This document shows, in pieces, positions 41,091 to 51,707 of a stretch of DNA of 64,000 nt. The notes below the pieces were generated by a model that was not told the origin of the DNA, ran no database searches, and worked only from the letters and a program-made list of their open reading frames with translations. How positions within the stretch are numbered: the stretch's first letter is position 1; each line of letters starts with the position of its first letter. Source of the DNA: Citrobacter sp. MGH106 (GTDB lineage Bacteria > Pseudomonadota > Gammaproteobacteria > Enterobacterales > Enterobacteriaceae). Both the position numbers and the translations under genes were made by a program. The stretch is from positions 3,057,938 to 3,121,937 of the forward strand of contig NZ_KQ089822.1 of assembly GCF_001037495.1 (NCBI RefSeq), in the 5' to 3' direction.

Positions 41091-43037
41091 TTTACTTTTA
41101 ATTTCGTACAGTGGCGTTTGACCTGCAACCACATGACCTTCGGCTTTGATCACCAGACCACCGAAATCATCGCTGTTGCTGCAAACAACCGGGCTAATCA
41201 TTGAACGTGCATTGGCGTTCAGATACTCCAGATCCATTTCCAGAATAGGTTGACCTGCAGTAACTTCCGCACCGTCTTCAACCAGACGTTTAAAGCCCTT
41301 GCCTTCCAGCGCAACGGTATCGATACCCATATGGACAACGATTTCCGCGCCTTTTTCTGTTTCCAGACAGAACGCATGGTTGGTGTTAAAGATCTTCACG
41401 ATGGTGCCTGCTGCCGGGGAAACAACGATTTTATCCGTCGGTTTCACTGCCACGCCGTCACCTACCGCTTTGCTGGCGAAAGCTTCATCAGGAACTTGCT
41501 CCAGGGCAACCACATCACCGGTAATCGGAGAAACCAGTGCTTCGACAGTTACCGCATTCGCGACCGCCTGCGGTTTGACAACCGGAGCCGCTGCTGCTGG
41601 TGCACTTTCACCAGACGCTGCTGCAACCGGACCACGGGCCACAACTTTCTTCATCTCGTCGCCGATGGATTCTGCTTTCGCACCCACGATGACCTGGATA
41701 GTTTGCTTGTTCAGTTTCACCACACCGGATGCGCCTAAACGTTTACACATCGCATCGTTGACGCGACCAGAGTCGACAACGGTCAGACGCAGACGAGTGA
41801 TACAGGCGTCAATCGCTTTCAGGTTATCCGTACCGCCAACCGCAGCAATGTAGTTGGTGGCCAGTTGCGCTAAACCTTCTTCGGTATTGCTGTTTGCTTC
41901 GTCAGTAACAATTTCGTCTTCTTTATCTTCGCGGCCCGGCGTTTTCAGGTTAAACATGCGAATAACCGCGCTGAACAACACAAAGTAGATGACGAAGAAC
42001 ACCAGCCCCATCGCTACCAGCATCCAGACGTTCTGGCTTGCTGCCGGCAAGTTGTACATCAACACGTAGTCGATAGCACCTGCGGAGAAGGAGAAGCCCG
42101 CGTGGATCCCCAGCAGCGTTGCGACGAACAGGCTGATACCCGTTAACAGTGCGTGCAGGAGGTACAGCAATGGTGCCAGGAACATGAACAGGAATTCCAG
42201 CGGCTCGGTAACACCGGTCAGGAACGCAGTGATCGCCACAGACAGCAGCATACCGCCAACCATCGGACGACGTGCTTTCGGTGCTGCAAAGTACATCGCC
42301 AGCGCCGCACCCGGCAGACCAAACATCATGATCGGGAAGAAGCCTGACATGAACATACCCGCAGTGCCGTCGCCCGCATAGAAGCGGTTGATGTCACCGT
42401 GGAATACTGCGCCTGCCGCATTGGTGAATTCACCAATCTGGAACCAGGCAATGGTGTTCAGAACCTGATGCAGACCGGTTGGGATCAGCAGACGGTTGAT
42501 GAAACCAAAGATACCGGAACCCAGCGCGCCAGCGCCCACGATCCACTCACCACCTGCATGGATAGCGTTCTGCACCGGCGGCCACACGTAGCCGAAGATA
42601 GCAGCCAGCACCAGGCAAAAGAAACCGGTGGCGATTGGCACAAAGCGTTTACCGCCGAAGAAGCTCAGGAAGTCAGGCAGTTTGATACCAGACCAGCGGT
42701 TATACACCGCACCACCGACCAGACCGGTAATAATACCTGCCAGCACGCCCATGTTGATCGCCGGGTTGATGGTAACCATTGCTTTGGTCAATATGAAATA
42801 ACCGACCGCACCTGCCAACGCTGCAGCACCTGCGCTGTCTTTAGACCAGCTGGATGCCACACCGATGGCAAATATTAACGCGAGGTTATCAAAGATGGCC
42901 CCACCCGCTTGCGCGATGAAGGGTACGTTAAGCAAATCTGGTTGGCCAAATCGCAGCAACAGTGCCGCGACAGGCAGCACAGCGATGGGGAGCTGTAACG
43001 CCCTACCCAGCCGCTGGAAAAAACCTAAAATATTCAT
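41088..43037 (-). CDS. nagE: N-acetylglucosamine PTS transporter EIICBA
   Basis: 649 residues. A one-polypeptide phosphotransferase permease: membrane EIIC (residues 1 to about 370), EIIB with the phospho-cysteine in IDACITRLRL (about 412), and EIIA with the phospho-histidine in EIVVHMGIDTV (about 570). An Ala/Pro-rich linker (ESAPAAAAPV) joins EIIB to EIIA. Imports GlcNAc as its 6-phosphate, the NagC inducer. Divergent from nagB with shared NagC/CRP control. Confidence 0.97.
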   Translation of the reverse strand: MNILGFFQRLGRALQLPIAVLPVAALLLRFGQPDLLNVPFIAQAGGAIFDNLALIFAIGVASSWSKDSAGAAALAGAVGYFILTKAMVTINPAINMGVLAGIITGLVGGAVYNRWSGIKLPDFLSFFGGKRFVPIATGFFCLVLAAIFGYVWPPVQNAIHAGGEWIVGAGALGSGIFGFINRLLIPTGLHQVLNTIAWFQIGEFTNAAGAVFHGDINRFYAGDGTAGMFMSGFFPIMMFGLPGAALAMYFAAPKARRPMVGGMLLSVAITAFLTGVTEPLEFLFMFLAPLLYLLHALLTGISLFVATLLGIHAGFSFSAGAIDYVLMYNLPAASQNVWMLVAMGLVFFVIYFVLFSAVIRMFNLKTPGREDKEDEIVTDEANSNTEEGLAQLATNYIAAVGGTDNLKAIDACITRLRLTVVDSGRVNDAMCKRLGASGVVKLNKQTIQVIVGAKAESIGDEMKKVVARGPVAAASGESAPAAAAPVVKPQAVANAVTVEALVSPITGDVVALEQVPDEAFASKAVGDGVAVKPTDKIVVSPAAGTIVKIFNTNHAFCLETEKGAEIVVHMGIDTVALEGKGFKRLVEDGAEVTAGQPILEMDLEYLNANARSMISPVVCSNSDDFGGLVIKAEGHVVAGQTPLYEIKSK

Positions 43038-43166
43038 TTTATTCCCCCTACGAGACCCCGATTAGGCTCCTTTGAAGCCATATTTTTATTGTGCGACCAT
43101 TACCAACAACAAGATTTTCTGGAACAACGATATTAACCATTCATCTACATTCAGAGTGTGTGAAAA

Positions 43167-43189
43167 ATTAATTCGTATCGCAAATTAAA
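43167..43189. promoter_or_regulatory. NagC operator on the nagE side
   Basis: ATTAATTCGTATCGCAAATTA has the NagC pattern: an A/T-rich flank on each side of TTCG...CGCAA. Resembles the strong E. coli nagE operator. Confidence 0.7.
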
Positions 43190-43200
43190 AGCATGTTTTT

Positions 43201-43216
43201 TGTGATTCCAGTCACC
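43201..43216. promoter_or_regulatory. CRP site between nagE and nagB
   Basis: TGTGA-TTCCAG-TCACC, one base from the TGTGA-N6-TCACA consensus. Placed between the two NagC operators as in E. coli. Confidence 0.78.
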
Positions 43217-43260
43217 AAATATCGTTATAAACCCTCCCTTTCACTGGCTAACTACGAAAA

Positions 43261-43283
43261 CTTATTTTATCATTCAAAAAATC
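43261..43283. promoter_or_regulatory. NagC operator on the nagB side
   Basis: CTTATTTTATCATTCAAAAA then ATC, resembling the E. coli nagB operator as I recall it. It is close to the expected nagB promoter. Confidence 0.65.
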
Positions 43284-43381
43284 GAAACGGATTGATCCTT
43301 ACCGATGCAAAACCAGGTTACGCTTAATACAGCACAGCGACTCAATCCGCCAATTGCTTACATTTACTTTTGAGGTGAAGA

Positions 43382-44182
43382 ATGAGACTGATCCCCCTGA
43401 ATACCGCTGAACAAGTCGGCAAATGGGCTGCTCGCCATATCGTTAACCGTATTAACGCGTTTAAACCAACGGCAGATCGTCCGTTTGTTCTGGGCCTGCC
43501 AACTGGTGGTACACCGCTGACAGCCTATAAAGCATTAGTCGAAATGCACAAAGCGGGCCAGGTGAGCTTCAAACATGTTGTCACTTTCAACATGGACGAA
43601 TATGTAGGTTTGCCGAAAGAGCATCCGGAAAGCTACCACAGCTTCATGCACCGTAACTTCTTTGATCATGTTGATATTCCAGCAGAAAATATTAACCTCC
43701 TCAATGGTAACGCGCCGGATATTGATGCAGAATGCCGTCAGTATGAAGAAAAAATCCGTTCTTACGGTAAAATCCATCTGTTTATGGGTGGCGTAGGCAA
43801 CGACGGACATATCGCGTTCAACGAACCTGCCTCTTCTTTGGCTTCCCGCACACGTATCAAAACGCTGACTCATGACACTCGCGTAGCTAACTCACGCTTC
43901 TTTGATGGCGACGTAAGCCAGGTGCCTAAATATGCGCTGACCGTAGGTGTTGGCACCCTGTTGGATGCTGAAGAAGTGATGATCCTGGTGCTGGGCCATC
44001 AAAAAGCACAGGCGCTGCAAGCAGCCGTTGAAGGTAACGTCAACCATATGTGGACCATCAGTTGCCTGCAGTTGCATCCGAAAGCCGTCGTTGTCTGCGA
44101 TGAGCCTTCAACAATGGAACTGAAAGTGAAAACGCTGAAATACTTCAACGAGTTAGAAGCGGAAAATATTAAAGGTCTGTAA
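43382..44182 (+). CDS. nagB: Glucosamine-6-phosphate deaminase
   Basis: 266 residues. Converts glucosamine 6-phosphate to fructose 6-phosphate and ammonia, allosterically activated by GlcNAc-6-phosphate. The active-site segments NMDEYVGLP (D72) and [15 protein letters not shown] (D141/H143 region) are intact. First gene of nagBACD; a hairpin follows it. Confidence 0.98.
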   Translation: MRLIPLNTAEQVGKWAARHIVNRINAFKPTADRPFVLGLPTGGTPLTAYKALVEMHKAGQVSFKHVVTFNMDEYVGLPKEHPESYHSFMHRNFFDHVDIPAENINLLNGNAPDIDAECRQYEEKIRSYGKIHLFMGGVGNDGHIAFNEPASSLASRTRIKTLTHDTRVANSRFFDGDVSQVPKYALTVGVGTLLDAEEVMILVLGHQKAQALQAAVEGNVNHMWTISCLQLHPKAVVVCDEPSTMELKVKTLKYFNELEAENIKGL

Positions 44183-45391
<1,209 letters not shown>

Positions 45392-45399
45392 GAGAAAGA

Positions 45400-46620
45400 A
45401 TGACACCAGGCGGACAAGCTCAAATAGGTAATGTTGATCTCGTAAAACAGCTTAACAGCGCGGCAGTTTATCGCCTGATTGACCAGCATGGGCCAATCTC
45501 GCGAATTCAGATTGCCGAGCAGAGCCAACTTGCCCCCGCCAGCGTAACAAAAATTACGCGTCAACTGATTGAACGCGGGCTGATCAAAGAGGTTGATCAG
45601 CAGGCCTCCACTGGAGGCCGCCGCGCTATTTCTATCGTCACCGAAACCCGCAATTTCCACGCTATCGGCGTACGCCTGGGCCGCCACGACACCACGCTCA
45701 CACTCTATGATATGAGCAGCAAAGTGGTCGCAGAAGAGCATTATCCTCTTCCCGAGCGCACACAGGAAACGCTGGAGTATGCGCTGCTCAATACGATTTC
45801 CACCTTTATTGATAGCTGCCAGCGGAAAATCCGTGAACTGATTGCTATCTCTGTCATTCTGCCAGGGCTGGTTGATCCCGAAAGCGGCGTTATCCGCTAC
45901 ATGCCGCATATTCAGGTTGAAAACTGGGGGTTGGTCGAAGCGCTGGAGAAACGTTTTCAGGTAACCTGCTTTGTCGGCCACGACATCCGCAGTCTGGCAC
46001 TTGCCGAGCACTATTTTGGGGCAAGTCAGGATTGCGAAGACTCCATTCTGGTGCGCGTCCATCGCGGGACCGGGGCTGGGATCATCTCAAATGGCCGAAT
46101 TTTCATTGGTCGCAACGGCAACGTCGGTGAAATTGGTCATATTCAGGTTGAGCCGCTGGGTGAACGCTGCCACTGCGGGAATTTTGGCTGTCTGGAAACT
46201 ATTGCAGCTAACGCATCCATTGAGCATCGCGTACAAAACTTACTCAAACAAGGCTATCCGAGTCGACTGACGCTGGATGATTGCAACATTAAAACCATCT
46301 GTAAGGCTGCGAATAAAGGCGATAACCTGGCGTCGGAAGTCATTGAGCACGTTGGTCGCCATCTGGGTAAAACCATCGCTATCGCCATTAACCTGTTTAA
46401 CCCGCAAAAAATCGTCATTGCCGGTGAGATTACTGAGGCAGATAAAGTGCTGCTTCCGGCAATAGAAAGCTGCATTAATACCCAGGCGTTGAAGGCGTTT
46501 CGCCACAATCTGCCCGTGGTTCGCTCCACGCTAGACCACCGCTCAGCCATTGGCGCATTTGCGCTGGTGAAACGCGCTATGCTCAACGGTTCGTTGCTGC
46601 AACGTTTGCTGGAAAATTAA
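45400..46620 (+). CDS. nagC: NagC repressor (ROK family)
   Basis: 406 residues. N-terminal winged helix (about residues 15-80; ISRIQIAEQSQLAPASVTK) and a ROK sugar-kinase-like domain with the zinc motif CHCGNFGCLE. Represses nagE, nagBACD and chiP, and releases DNA on binding GlcNAc-6-phosphate. Eight bases after nagA. Confidence 0.97.
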   Translation: MTPGGQAQIGNVDLVKQLNSAAVYRLIDQHGPISRIQIAEQSQLAPASVTKITRQLIERGLIKEVDQQASTGGRRAISIVTETRNFHAIGVRLGRHDTTLTLYDMSSKVVAEEHYPLPERTQETLEYALLNTISTFIDSCQRKIRELIAISVILPGLVDPESGVIRYMPHIQVENWGLVEALEKRFQVTCFVGHDIRSLALAEHYFGASQDCEDSILVRVHRGTGAGIISNGRIFIGRNGNVGEIGHIQVEPLGERCHCGNFGCLETIAANASIEHRVQNLLKQGYPSRLTLDDCNIKTICKAANKGDNLASEVIEHVGRHLGKTIAIAINLFNPQKIVIAGEITEADKVLLPAIESCINTQALKAFRHNLPVVRSTLDHRSAIGAFALVKRAMLNGSLLQRLLEN

Positions 46621-46677
46621 TGCTCTCATAGAATATTGGGTTACTATCAGACTCCTGACAAATTCCCTGGGTAGTTC

Positions 46678-47430
46678 ATGACCATCAAGAATGTAATTTG
46701 TGATATCGACGGCGTGCTGATGCACGACAATGTTGCCGTACCGGGTGCGGCAGAGTTTCTGACCGGCATCCTAGAAAAAGGTTTGCCGTTAGTCCTGCTG
46801 ACTAACTACCCTTCTCAGACCGGGCAGGATCTGGCGAACCGCTTCGCCACGGCGGGTGTGAATGTCCCCGATAGCGTCTTTTATACTTCCGCCATGGCCA
46901 CTGCCGATTTTCTGCGTCGCCAGGAAGGGAAAAAAGCCTACGTCGTGGGTGAAGGCGCGCTGATCCACGAACTGTATAAAGCCGGCTTTACCATTACCGA
47001 TGTTAACCCCGACTTCGTGATTGTCGGCGAGACGCGCTCCTACAACTGGGACATGATGCATAAAGCGGCATATTTTGTTGCCAATGGCGCGCGCTTTATC
47101 GCGACCAACCCGGATACCCATGGCCGCGGTTTTTATCCCGCCTGTGGTGCGCTCTGCGCCGGTATCGAAAAGATCTCCGGGCGTAAACCATTTTATGTCG
47201 GTAAACCCAGCCCATGGATTATTCGCGCGGCACTCAACAAAATGCAGGCGCACTCCGAAGAGACCGTTATTGTCGGTGACAACCTGCGTACAGATATTCT
47301 GGCAGGCTTCCAGGCTGGCCTTGAAACCATCCTGGTGTTGTCTGGCGTATCCACGCTTGACGATATCGACAGCATGCCGTTCCGACCAAGCTGGATCTAC
47401 CCTTCCGTTGCCGAGATAGATGTTATCTAA
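46678..47430 (+). CDS. nagD: NagD nucleotide phosphatase (HAD family)
   Basis: 250 residues. HAD motif I is CDIDGVLMHD and motif IV is VGDNLRTDILAG; the cap is of the C2 type. E. coli NagD hydrolyses nucleoside monophosphates, notably UMP, so its link to GlcNAc metabolism is unclear. Last gene of nagBACD. Confidence 0.96.
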   Translation: MTIKNVICDIDGVLMHDNVAVPGAAEFLTGILEKGLPLVLLTNYPSQTGQDLANRFATAGVNVPDSVFYTSAMATADFLRRQEGKKAYVVGEGALIHELYKAGFTITDVNPDFVIVGETRSYNWDMMHKAAYFVANGARFIATNPDTHGRGFYPACGALCAGIEKISGRKPFYVGKPSPWIIRAALNKMQAHSEETVIVGDNLRTDILAGFQAGLETILVLSGVSTLDDIDSMPFRPSWIYPSVAEIDVI

Positions 47431-47440
47431 GCACTTCTGT

Positions 47441-47473
47441 GCCGGAGATCAGCGTAAACGCGCCATCCGGCAC
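47441..47473. repeat. REP-like remnant after nagD
   Basis: TGCCGGAGATCAGCG ... CGCCATCCGGCA, a single degenerate REP palindrome in the nagD-asnB gap (47431-47683). The remainder of that gap is AT-rich and should hold the asnB promoter. Confidence 0.6.
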
Positions 47474-47683
47474 ACAAAATCACTCCATTCAATAAAACTG
47501 CCGATTTACTGATAATTCATCAATAAATACGCTTATTACGTAATCTTTTTTCACCATTCAATAATCATCATTGAGTTTTTTACTTTCAGTACGCCAAACT
47601 GCTTGCGCCTCCACCGCCTTTGCGGCATTTTCTTAATCAAGCAAACACAAAAAGCATCACGCAACAGGTTAACGGAGAAGGTT

Positions 47684-49348
47684 ATGTGTTCTATTTTTGG
47701 CGTATTCGATATTAAAACAGACGCAGTTGAGCTGCGTAAAAAAGCCCTGGAATTGTCCCGTCTGATGCGTCATCGTGGCCCGGACTGGTCGGGTATTTAC
47801 GCCAGTGATAACGCCATTCTGGCACATGAGCGTTTGTCGATTGTCGACGTCAACGCAGGTGCTCAGCCGCTGTACAACATGAAAAAAACACATATTCTGG
47901 CGGTGAACGGTGAAATCTATAACCACCAGGCGTTACGCGCTGAATACGGCGACCGCTACCAGTTCCAGACCGGTTCTGACTGTGAAGTTATCCTCGCGCT
48001 GTATCAGGAAAAAGGGCCAGAATTCCTCGACTCCCTGCAGGGTATGTTTGCCTTTGCGCTGTACGACAGCGAACAAGACGCCTACCTGATTGGCCGCGAT
48101 CATCTCGGGATCATCCCGTTGTATATGGGCTATGACGAACACGGTAACTTCTATGTCGCCTCAGAAATGAAAGCGCTGGTTCCGGTGTGCCGCACGATTA
48201 AAGAATTCCCGGCCGGTAGCTATCTGTGGAGCAAAGATGGCGAAATTCGTCAATACTACCAGCGCGACTGGTTTGAATACGATGCGGTAAAAGACAATGT
48301 GACGGATAAAAACGAACTGCGTCAGGCGCTGGAAGACGCCGTCAAAAGCCATCTGATGTCAGATGTCCCTTACGGTGTACTGCTGTCCGGCGGACTGGAC
48401 TCCTCCGTTATTTCTGCCATCACCAAAAAATACGCGGCGCGTCGTGTTGAAGATCAGGAACGCAGCGAAGCCTGGTGGCCTCAGTTGCACTCCTTCGCTG
48501 TGGGTCTGGAAGGCGCACCAGACTTGAAAGCCGCGCAAGAAGTGGCGAACCACTTAGGCACCGTGCATCACGAGATCCACTTCACCGTGCAGGAAGGTTT
48601 GGATGCGATCCGCGACGTCATCTATCACATCGAAACCTACGATGTAACAACAATTCGCGCCTCAACACCGATGTACCTGATGTCTCGTAAAATTAAAGCG
48701 ATGGGCATTAAAATGGTGCTGTCGGGTGAAGGTTCAGACGAAGTCTTTGGCGGCTATCTCTACTTCCATAAAGCGCCAGACGCGAAAGAGCTGCATGAAG
48801 AAACCGTGCGTAAACTACAAGCGCTGCATATGTTTGACTGTGCTCGTGCCAACAAAGCGATGTCTGCCTGGGGTGTCGAAGCCCGCGTTCCCTTCCTGGA
48901 TAAAAAATTCCTCGATGTGGCGATGCGCATCAACCCGCAGGATAAAATGTGTGGCAACGGGAAAATGGAAAAACATGTCCTGCGCGAATGCTTTGAATCT
49001 TACCTGCCAGCCAGCGTGGCGTGGCGTCAGAAAGAGCAGTTCTCTGACGGCGTCGGTTACAGCTGGATTGACACGCTGAAAGAAGTGGCAGCAGAGCAAG
49101 TTTCCGACCAGCAACTGGAAACCGCCAGCTTCCGCTTCCCGTATAACACGCCATCATCGAAAGAGGCGTACTTGTACCGTGAGATTTTCGAAGAACTGTT
49201 CCCGGTAGCAAGCGCTGCTGAATGCGTTCCTGGCGGTCCGTCTGTCGCCTGTTCTTCAGCAAAAGCAATTGAATGGGATGAAGCGTTCAAAACCATGAAC
49301 GATCCATCAGGCCGTGCAGTTGGCGTGCATCAGTCAGCTTATAAGTAA
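47684..49348 (+). CDS. asnB: Asparagine synthetase B (glutamine-hydrolysing)
   Basis: 554 residues from MCSIFGVFD; the cysteine after Met becomes the N-terminal nucleophile of the glutaminase domain (residues 2 to about 190). The synthetase domain has the pyrophosphate loop LLSGGLDSSVISAI and the GEGSDEVFGGYLY motif. Makes asparagine from aspartate, glutamine and ATP. Upstream in-frame ATG codons are rejected because Cys2 must be exposed. AACGGAGAAGG is the ribosome site. Confidence 0.97.
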   Translation: MCSIFGVFDIKTDAVELRKKALELSRLMRHRGPDWSGIYASDNAILAHERLSIVDVNAGAQPLYNMKKTHILAVNGEIYNHQALRAEYGDRYQFQTGSDCEVILALYQEKGPEFLDSLQGMFAFALYDSEQDAYLIGRDHLGIIPLYMGYDEHGNFYVASEMKALVPVCRTIKEFPAGSYLWSKDGEIRQYYQRDWFEYDAVKDNVTDKNELRQALEDAVKSHLMSDVPYGVLLSGGLDSSVISAITKKYAARRVEDQERSEAWWPQLHSFAVGLEGAPDLKAAQEVANHLGTVHHEIHFTVQEGLDAIRDVIYHIETYDVTTIRASTPMYLMSRKIKAMGIKMVLSGEGSDEVFGGYLYFHKAPDAKELHEETVRKLQALHMFDCARANKAMSAWGVEARVPFLDKKFLDVAMRINPQDKMCGNGKMEKHVLRECFESYLPASVAWRQKEQFSDGVGYSWIDTLKEVAAEQVSDQQLETASFRFPYNTPSSKEAYLYREIFEELFPVASAAECVPGGPSVACSSAKAIEWDEAFKTMNDPSGRAVGVHQSAYK

Positions 49349-49361
49349 GCAAATCATCAGA

Positions 49362-49388
49362 AAAGAGCCCTGCGGGGCTCTTTTTTTA
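49362..49388 (+). terminator. Rho-independent terminator of asnB
   Basis: Nine-base stem AAAGAGCCC/GGGCTCTTT (49362-49370 with 49375-49383), then TTTT. Confidence 0.92.
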
Positions 49389-49503
49389 TGTCGATTTAAC
49401 GTGCGGAAAAACAATTAATAACTAATAATTGCCGAATATTGCGTCATGCTGTTCGCAACCTAACCAAACAGTCACATTCCAGCTATTTTCCATGAAAAAG
49501 GGG

Positions 49504-49532
49504 TTGACGCTTCAAAGCTCAATACGCATAAT
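49504..49532 (+). promoter_or_regulatory. Promoter of the Met-Leu-Gln tRNA operon
   Basis: -35 TTGACG (49504-49509), 17-base spacer, -10 CATAAT (49527-49532), then a GC-rich discriminator GCGCCCCG. A GC-rich discriminator is typical of stable-RNA promoters under stringent control. Confidence 0.85.
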
Positions 49533-49571
49533 GCGCCCCGCAACGCCGATAAGGTAACGCGAAAAAAAGAT

Positions 49572-49648
49572 GGCTACGTAGCTCAGCTGGTTAGAGCACA
49601 TCACTCATAATGATGGGGTCACAGGTTCGAATCCCGTCGTAGCCACCA
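49572..49648 (+). tRNA. metT: tRNA-Met (elongator, CAT anticodon)
   Basis: 77 bases including encoded CCA. Acceptor arms GGCTACG/CGTAGCC, T-loop GGTTCGAATCC, anticodon loop CTCATAA. Identical to metU downstream. Confidence 0.97.
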
Positions 49649-49656
49649 TCTTTTTT

Positions 49657-49741
49657 GCGGGAGTGGCGAAATTGGTAGACGCACCAGATTTAGGTTCTGG
49701 CGCCGCAAGGTGTGCGAGTTCAAGTCTCGCCTCCCGCACCA
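49657..49741 (+). tRNA. leuW: tRNA-Leu (TAG anticodon)
   Basis: 85 bases with CCA and the long variable arm of class II tRNAs. Acceptor GCGGGAG/CTCCCGC; anticodon loop TTTAGGT reads CUA/CUG-type leucine codons. Confidence 0.96.
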
Positions 49742-49764
49742 TTCACCCGTAAGCGTTGCACGGA

Positions 49765-49839
49765 TGGGGTATCGCCAAGCGGTAAGGCACCGGTTTTTGA
49801 TACCGGCATTCCCTGGTTCGAATCCAGGTACCCCAGCCA
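49765..49839 (+). tRNA. glnU: tRNA-Gln (TTG anticodon)
   Basis: 75 bases with CCA. Starts TGGGGTATCGCC with the weak U1-A72 pair characteristic of tRNA-Gln; anticodon loop TTTTGAT region reads CAA. Confidence 0.97.
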
Positions 49840-49876
49840 TTTTTTCTTCGATATAGCGGTTCACCGCGACGGTCAT

Positions 49877-49951
49877 TGGGGTATCGCCAAGCGGTAAGGC
49901 ACCGGTTTTTGATACCGGCATTCCCTGGTTCGAATCCAGGTACCCCAGCCA
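49877..49951 (+). tRNA. glnW: tRNA-Gln (TTG anticodon), second copy
   Basis: 75 bases, identical to glnU. The intervening 37-base spacer is unrelated to the other spacers in the cluster. Confidence 0.97.
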
Positions 49952-49972
49952 TCGAAGAATATGATAATATAT

Positions 49973-50049
49973 GGCTACGTAGCTCAGCTGGTTAGAGCAC
50001 ATCACTCATAATGATGGGGTCACAGGTTCGAATCCCGTCGTAGCCACCA
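49973..50049 (+). tRNA. metU: tRNA-Met (elongator, CAT anticodon), second copy
   Basis: 77 bases, identical to metT, including CCA. Confidence 0.97.
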
Positions 50050-50093
50050 TATTAAGGACGTATCGATTTAATTCGGTAAATCCAAAAAATTGT

Positions 50094-50168
50094 TGGGGTA
50101 TCGCCAAGCGGTAAGGCTCTGGTTTCTGATACCAGCATTCCGAGGTTCGAATCCTCGTACCCCAGCCA
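50094..50168 (+). tRNA. glnV: tRNA-Gln (CTG anticodon)
   Basis: 75 bases with CCA. Anticodon CTG reads CAG. The same isoacceptor is the source of the classical supE amber suppressor in E. coli; here the anticodon is wild type. Confidence 0.97.
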
Positions 50169-50204
50169 ATTTCAAAAAGTCGTCCACTTTGTGGGTGCAC
50201 CCGT

Positions 50205-50279
50205 TGGGGTATCGCCAAGCGGTAAGGCTCTGGTTTCTGATACCAGCATTCCGAGGTTCGAATCCTCGTACCCCAGCCA
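50205..50279 (+). tRNA. glnX: tRNA-Gln (CTG anticodon), second copy
   Basis: 75 bases, identical to glnV, wild-type CTG anticodon. Last tRNA of the operon, 5 bases ahead of the terminator stem. Confidence 0.97.
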
Positions 50280-50284
50280 TATTA

Positions 50285-50310
50285 AAAAAGCTCGCTTCGG
50301 CGAGCTTTTT
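50285..50310 (+). terminator. Terminator of the tRNA operon
   Basis: Stem AAAAAGCTCGC/GCGAGCTTTTT with a stable TTCG tetraloop; the T run is part of the stem. Confidence 0.9.
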
Positions 50311-50336
50311 GCTTTTCTGCGCTCTCAATATCGTAT

Positions 50337-50386
50337 GGCAAAAGGCTTATCGGGCCTACGGCGAATTGCGTAGGCCCGCATACGCA
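50337..50386. repeat. REP-like palindrome before ubiF 3' end
   Basis: GGCTTATCGGGCCTACGGCGA followed by TTGCGTAGGCCCGCATACGC, a REP/BIME-type inverted repeat between the convergent tRNA operon and ubiF. Confidence 0.65.
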
Positions 50387-51562
50387 CTACAACCCTAACG
50401 CATACTTCAGCGCCTGACGCTTCAACACACCGGCTCGTTCTGCCGCCATTAACCCGAGGTTACGCATAATACGCAGCGGCTGCAGATTATTGCTAAACCC
50501 GGCGTAGAACAGATCCATCCCACTCTGCATAATGAAGTTATCGGTCATACGACGGTTTTGGTAGCGTTTCAGCACCTGTTGACTGGCCCAGGATTCACCA
50601 TAGCTACGGGCATTAACCAGCACATCAATCAGGGCATCAACGTCGCGGTATCCCAGATTAACCCCCTGCCCCGCCAGCGGATGAATGGTATGCGCGGCAT
50701 CACCCACCAGCGCCAGACCTGGCTGCACATATTGCAACGCATGGCGACGAGTAAGCGGAAACGCGCCCGCTGCGACTGGTGTAACGTGTCCGAGCCGTGC
50801 AGGAAAGTGTTTGGTGATCTCGGCCTGTAGCTGCGGCATGCTGAGACTCTGCAACTGGCGGATCCTTGCCGGAGAGTCATACCACACCAGCGAAGCCCAG
50901 TTATCGAACAGCGGTAAAAACGCGCGAGGACCGTCAGGGGTAAACTGCTGCCAGGTGCTGTCTCCTGGTGAGTTCTCGCATTTAACGGTTATCAACATAC
51001 AGGATTGCGCATACTGCCAGGCATGAATGCCAATTCCGGCCATTTGGCGTACCTGAGAATTCGCTCCATCGGCACCGATCACCAGCTTCACAGTGATCTT
51101 TTCACCGCCTGCCAGCTCAAGCTCATGCCGGTCATTATGGCGATGCAGAGAGATCAGTGATGCCGGCACGCGCAAAGTCACCTTTGGATGGGCTTCCAGC
51201 GCCTGCCAGAGCGTCTGTTGCAGGACGTTGTTTTCCACCATATAGCCCAGCAATGGCAGTTTAAGCTCAGCGGCATCAAACACCACATGAGCGTTTTCCC
51301 ACTCCCAGGTTTCCAGGCGACGATAAGGATGACTGCGCATACCCTGTACCGCATCCCAGACGCCCAGCCCTTTCAACAGCGACACAGATGCCGAGCTAAT
51401 CGCCGAAATACGCACATCAGGTTGTCCGTCAGCCACGAACGGCGCAGGAACGGCATGTTCAATAACCGTTACCGAGAATCCATGCTGCGCCAGTCCAAGC
51501 GCCAGCGCGCCGCCGACCATCCCCCCGCCGACAATGGCAATTTCCGTTGGTTGATTTGTCAT
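50387..51562 (-). CDS. ubiF: Ubiquinone biosynthesis C6 hydroxylase
   Basis: 391 residues from MTNQPTEIAIVGGG. Flavin-dependent aromatic hydroxylase of ubiquinone synthesis (adds the hydroxyl to demethoxyubiquinol). FAD motifs: IAIVGGGMVGGALALGL at the N-terminus, VIGADGANSQVR mid-protein and GDAAHTIHPLAGQGVNLG. Convergent with the tRNA operon, divergent from miaB. Confidence 0.96.
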   Translation of the reverse strand: MTNQPTEIAIVGGGMVGGALALGLAQHGFSVTVIEHAVPAPFVADGQPDVRISAISSASVSLLKGLGVWDAVQGMRSHPYRRLETWEWENAHVVFDAAELKLPLLGYMVENNVLQQTLWQALEAHPKVTLRVPASLISLHRHNDRHELELAGGEKITVKLVIGADGANSQVRQMAGIGIHAWQYAQSCMLITVKCENSPGDSTWQQFTPDGPRAFLPLFDNWASLVWYDSPARIRQLQSLSMPQLQAEITKHFPARLGHVTPVAAGAFPLTRRHALQYVQPGLALVGDAAHTIHPLAGQGVNLGYRDVDALIDVLVNARSYGESWASQQVLKRYQNRRMTDNFIMQSGMDLFYAGFSNNLQPLRIMRNLGLMAAERAGVLKRQALKYALGL

Positions 51563-51707
51563 GGTCAATCATCCTGTTACATGTATTGTGTAAGTTTACA
51601 GGATTTTTTACCCCTTGAGGCTGACATCGGTCATACTGGTCACAACCGCGCCAAAGCAGTACACTATGCGCCCTGCATTTCAGCCACAATTTCGCAAGAG
51701 CAAGTCG

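Larger units (their letters stand above)
43038..43381. other. nagE-nagB divergent control region
   Basis: 344 bases with paired NagC operators (43167-43189 near nagE, 43261-43283 near nagB) and a CRP site (43201-43216) between them. In E. coli NagC binds both operators and loops the DNA, and GlcNAc-6-phosphate releases it. The spacing seen here (about 94 bases centre to centre, close to nine helical turns) suits such looping. Confidence 0.8.

Noticed and set aside
49572-50279. A CRISPR-like pattern from repeated 75-77 base units with short unlike spacers
   Set aside because: The repeats are complete tRNA genes with cloverleaf structure and CCA ends, not CRISPR repeats.
49619-50328. Open frames across the tRNA cluster (repeating GVRGFEPRNAGIRNQ-like peptides)
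   Set aside because: They are translations of tRNA sequence on the opposite strand; a well-known false gene type.
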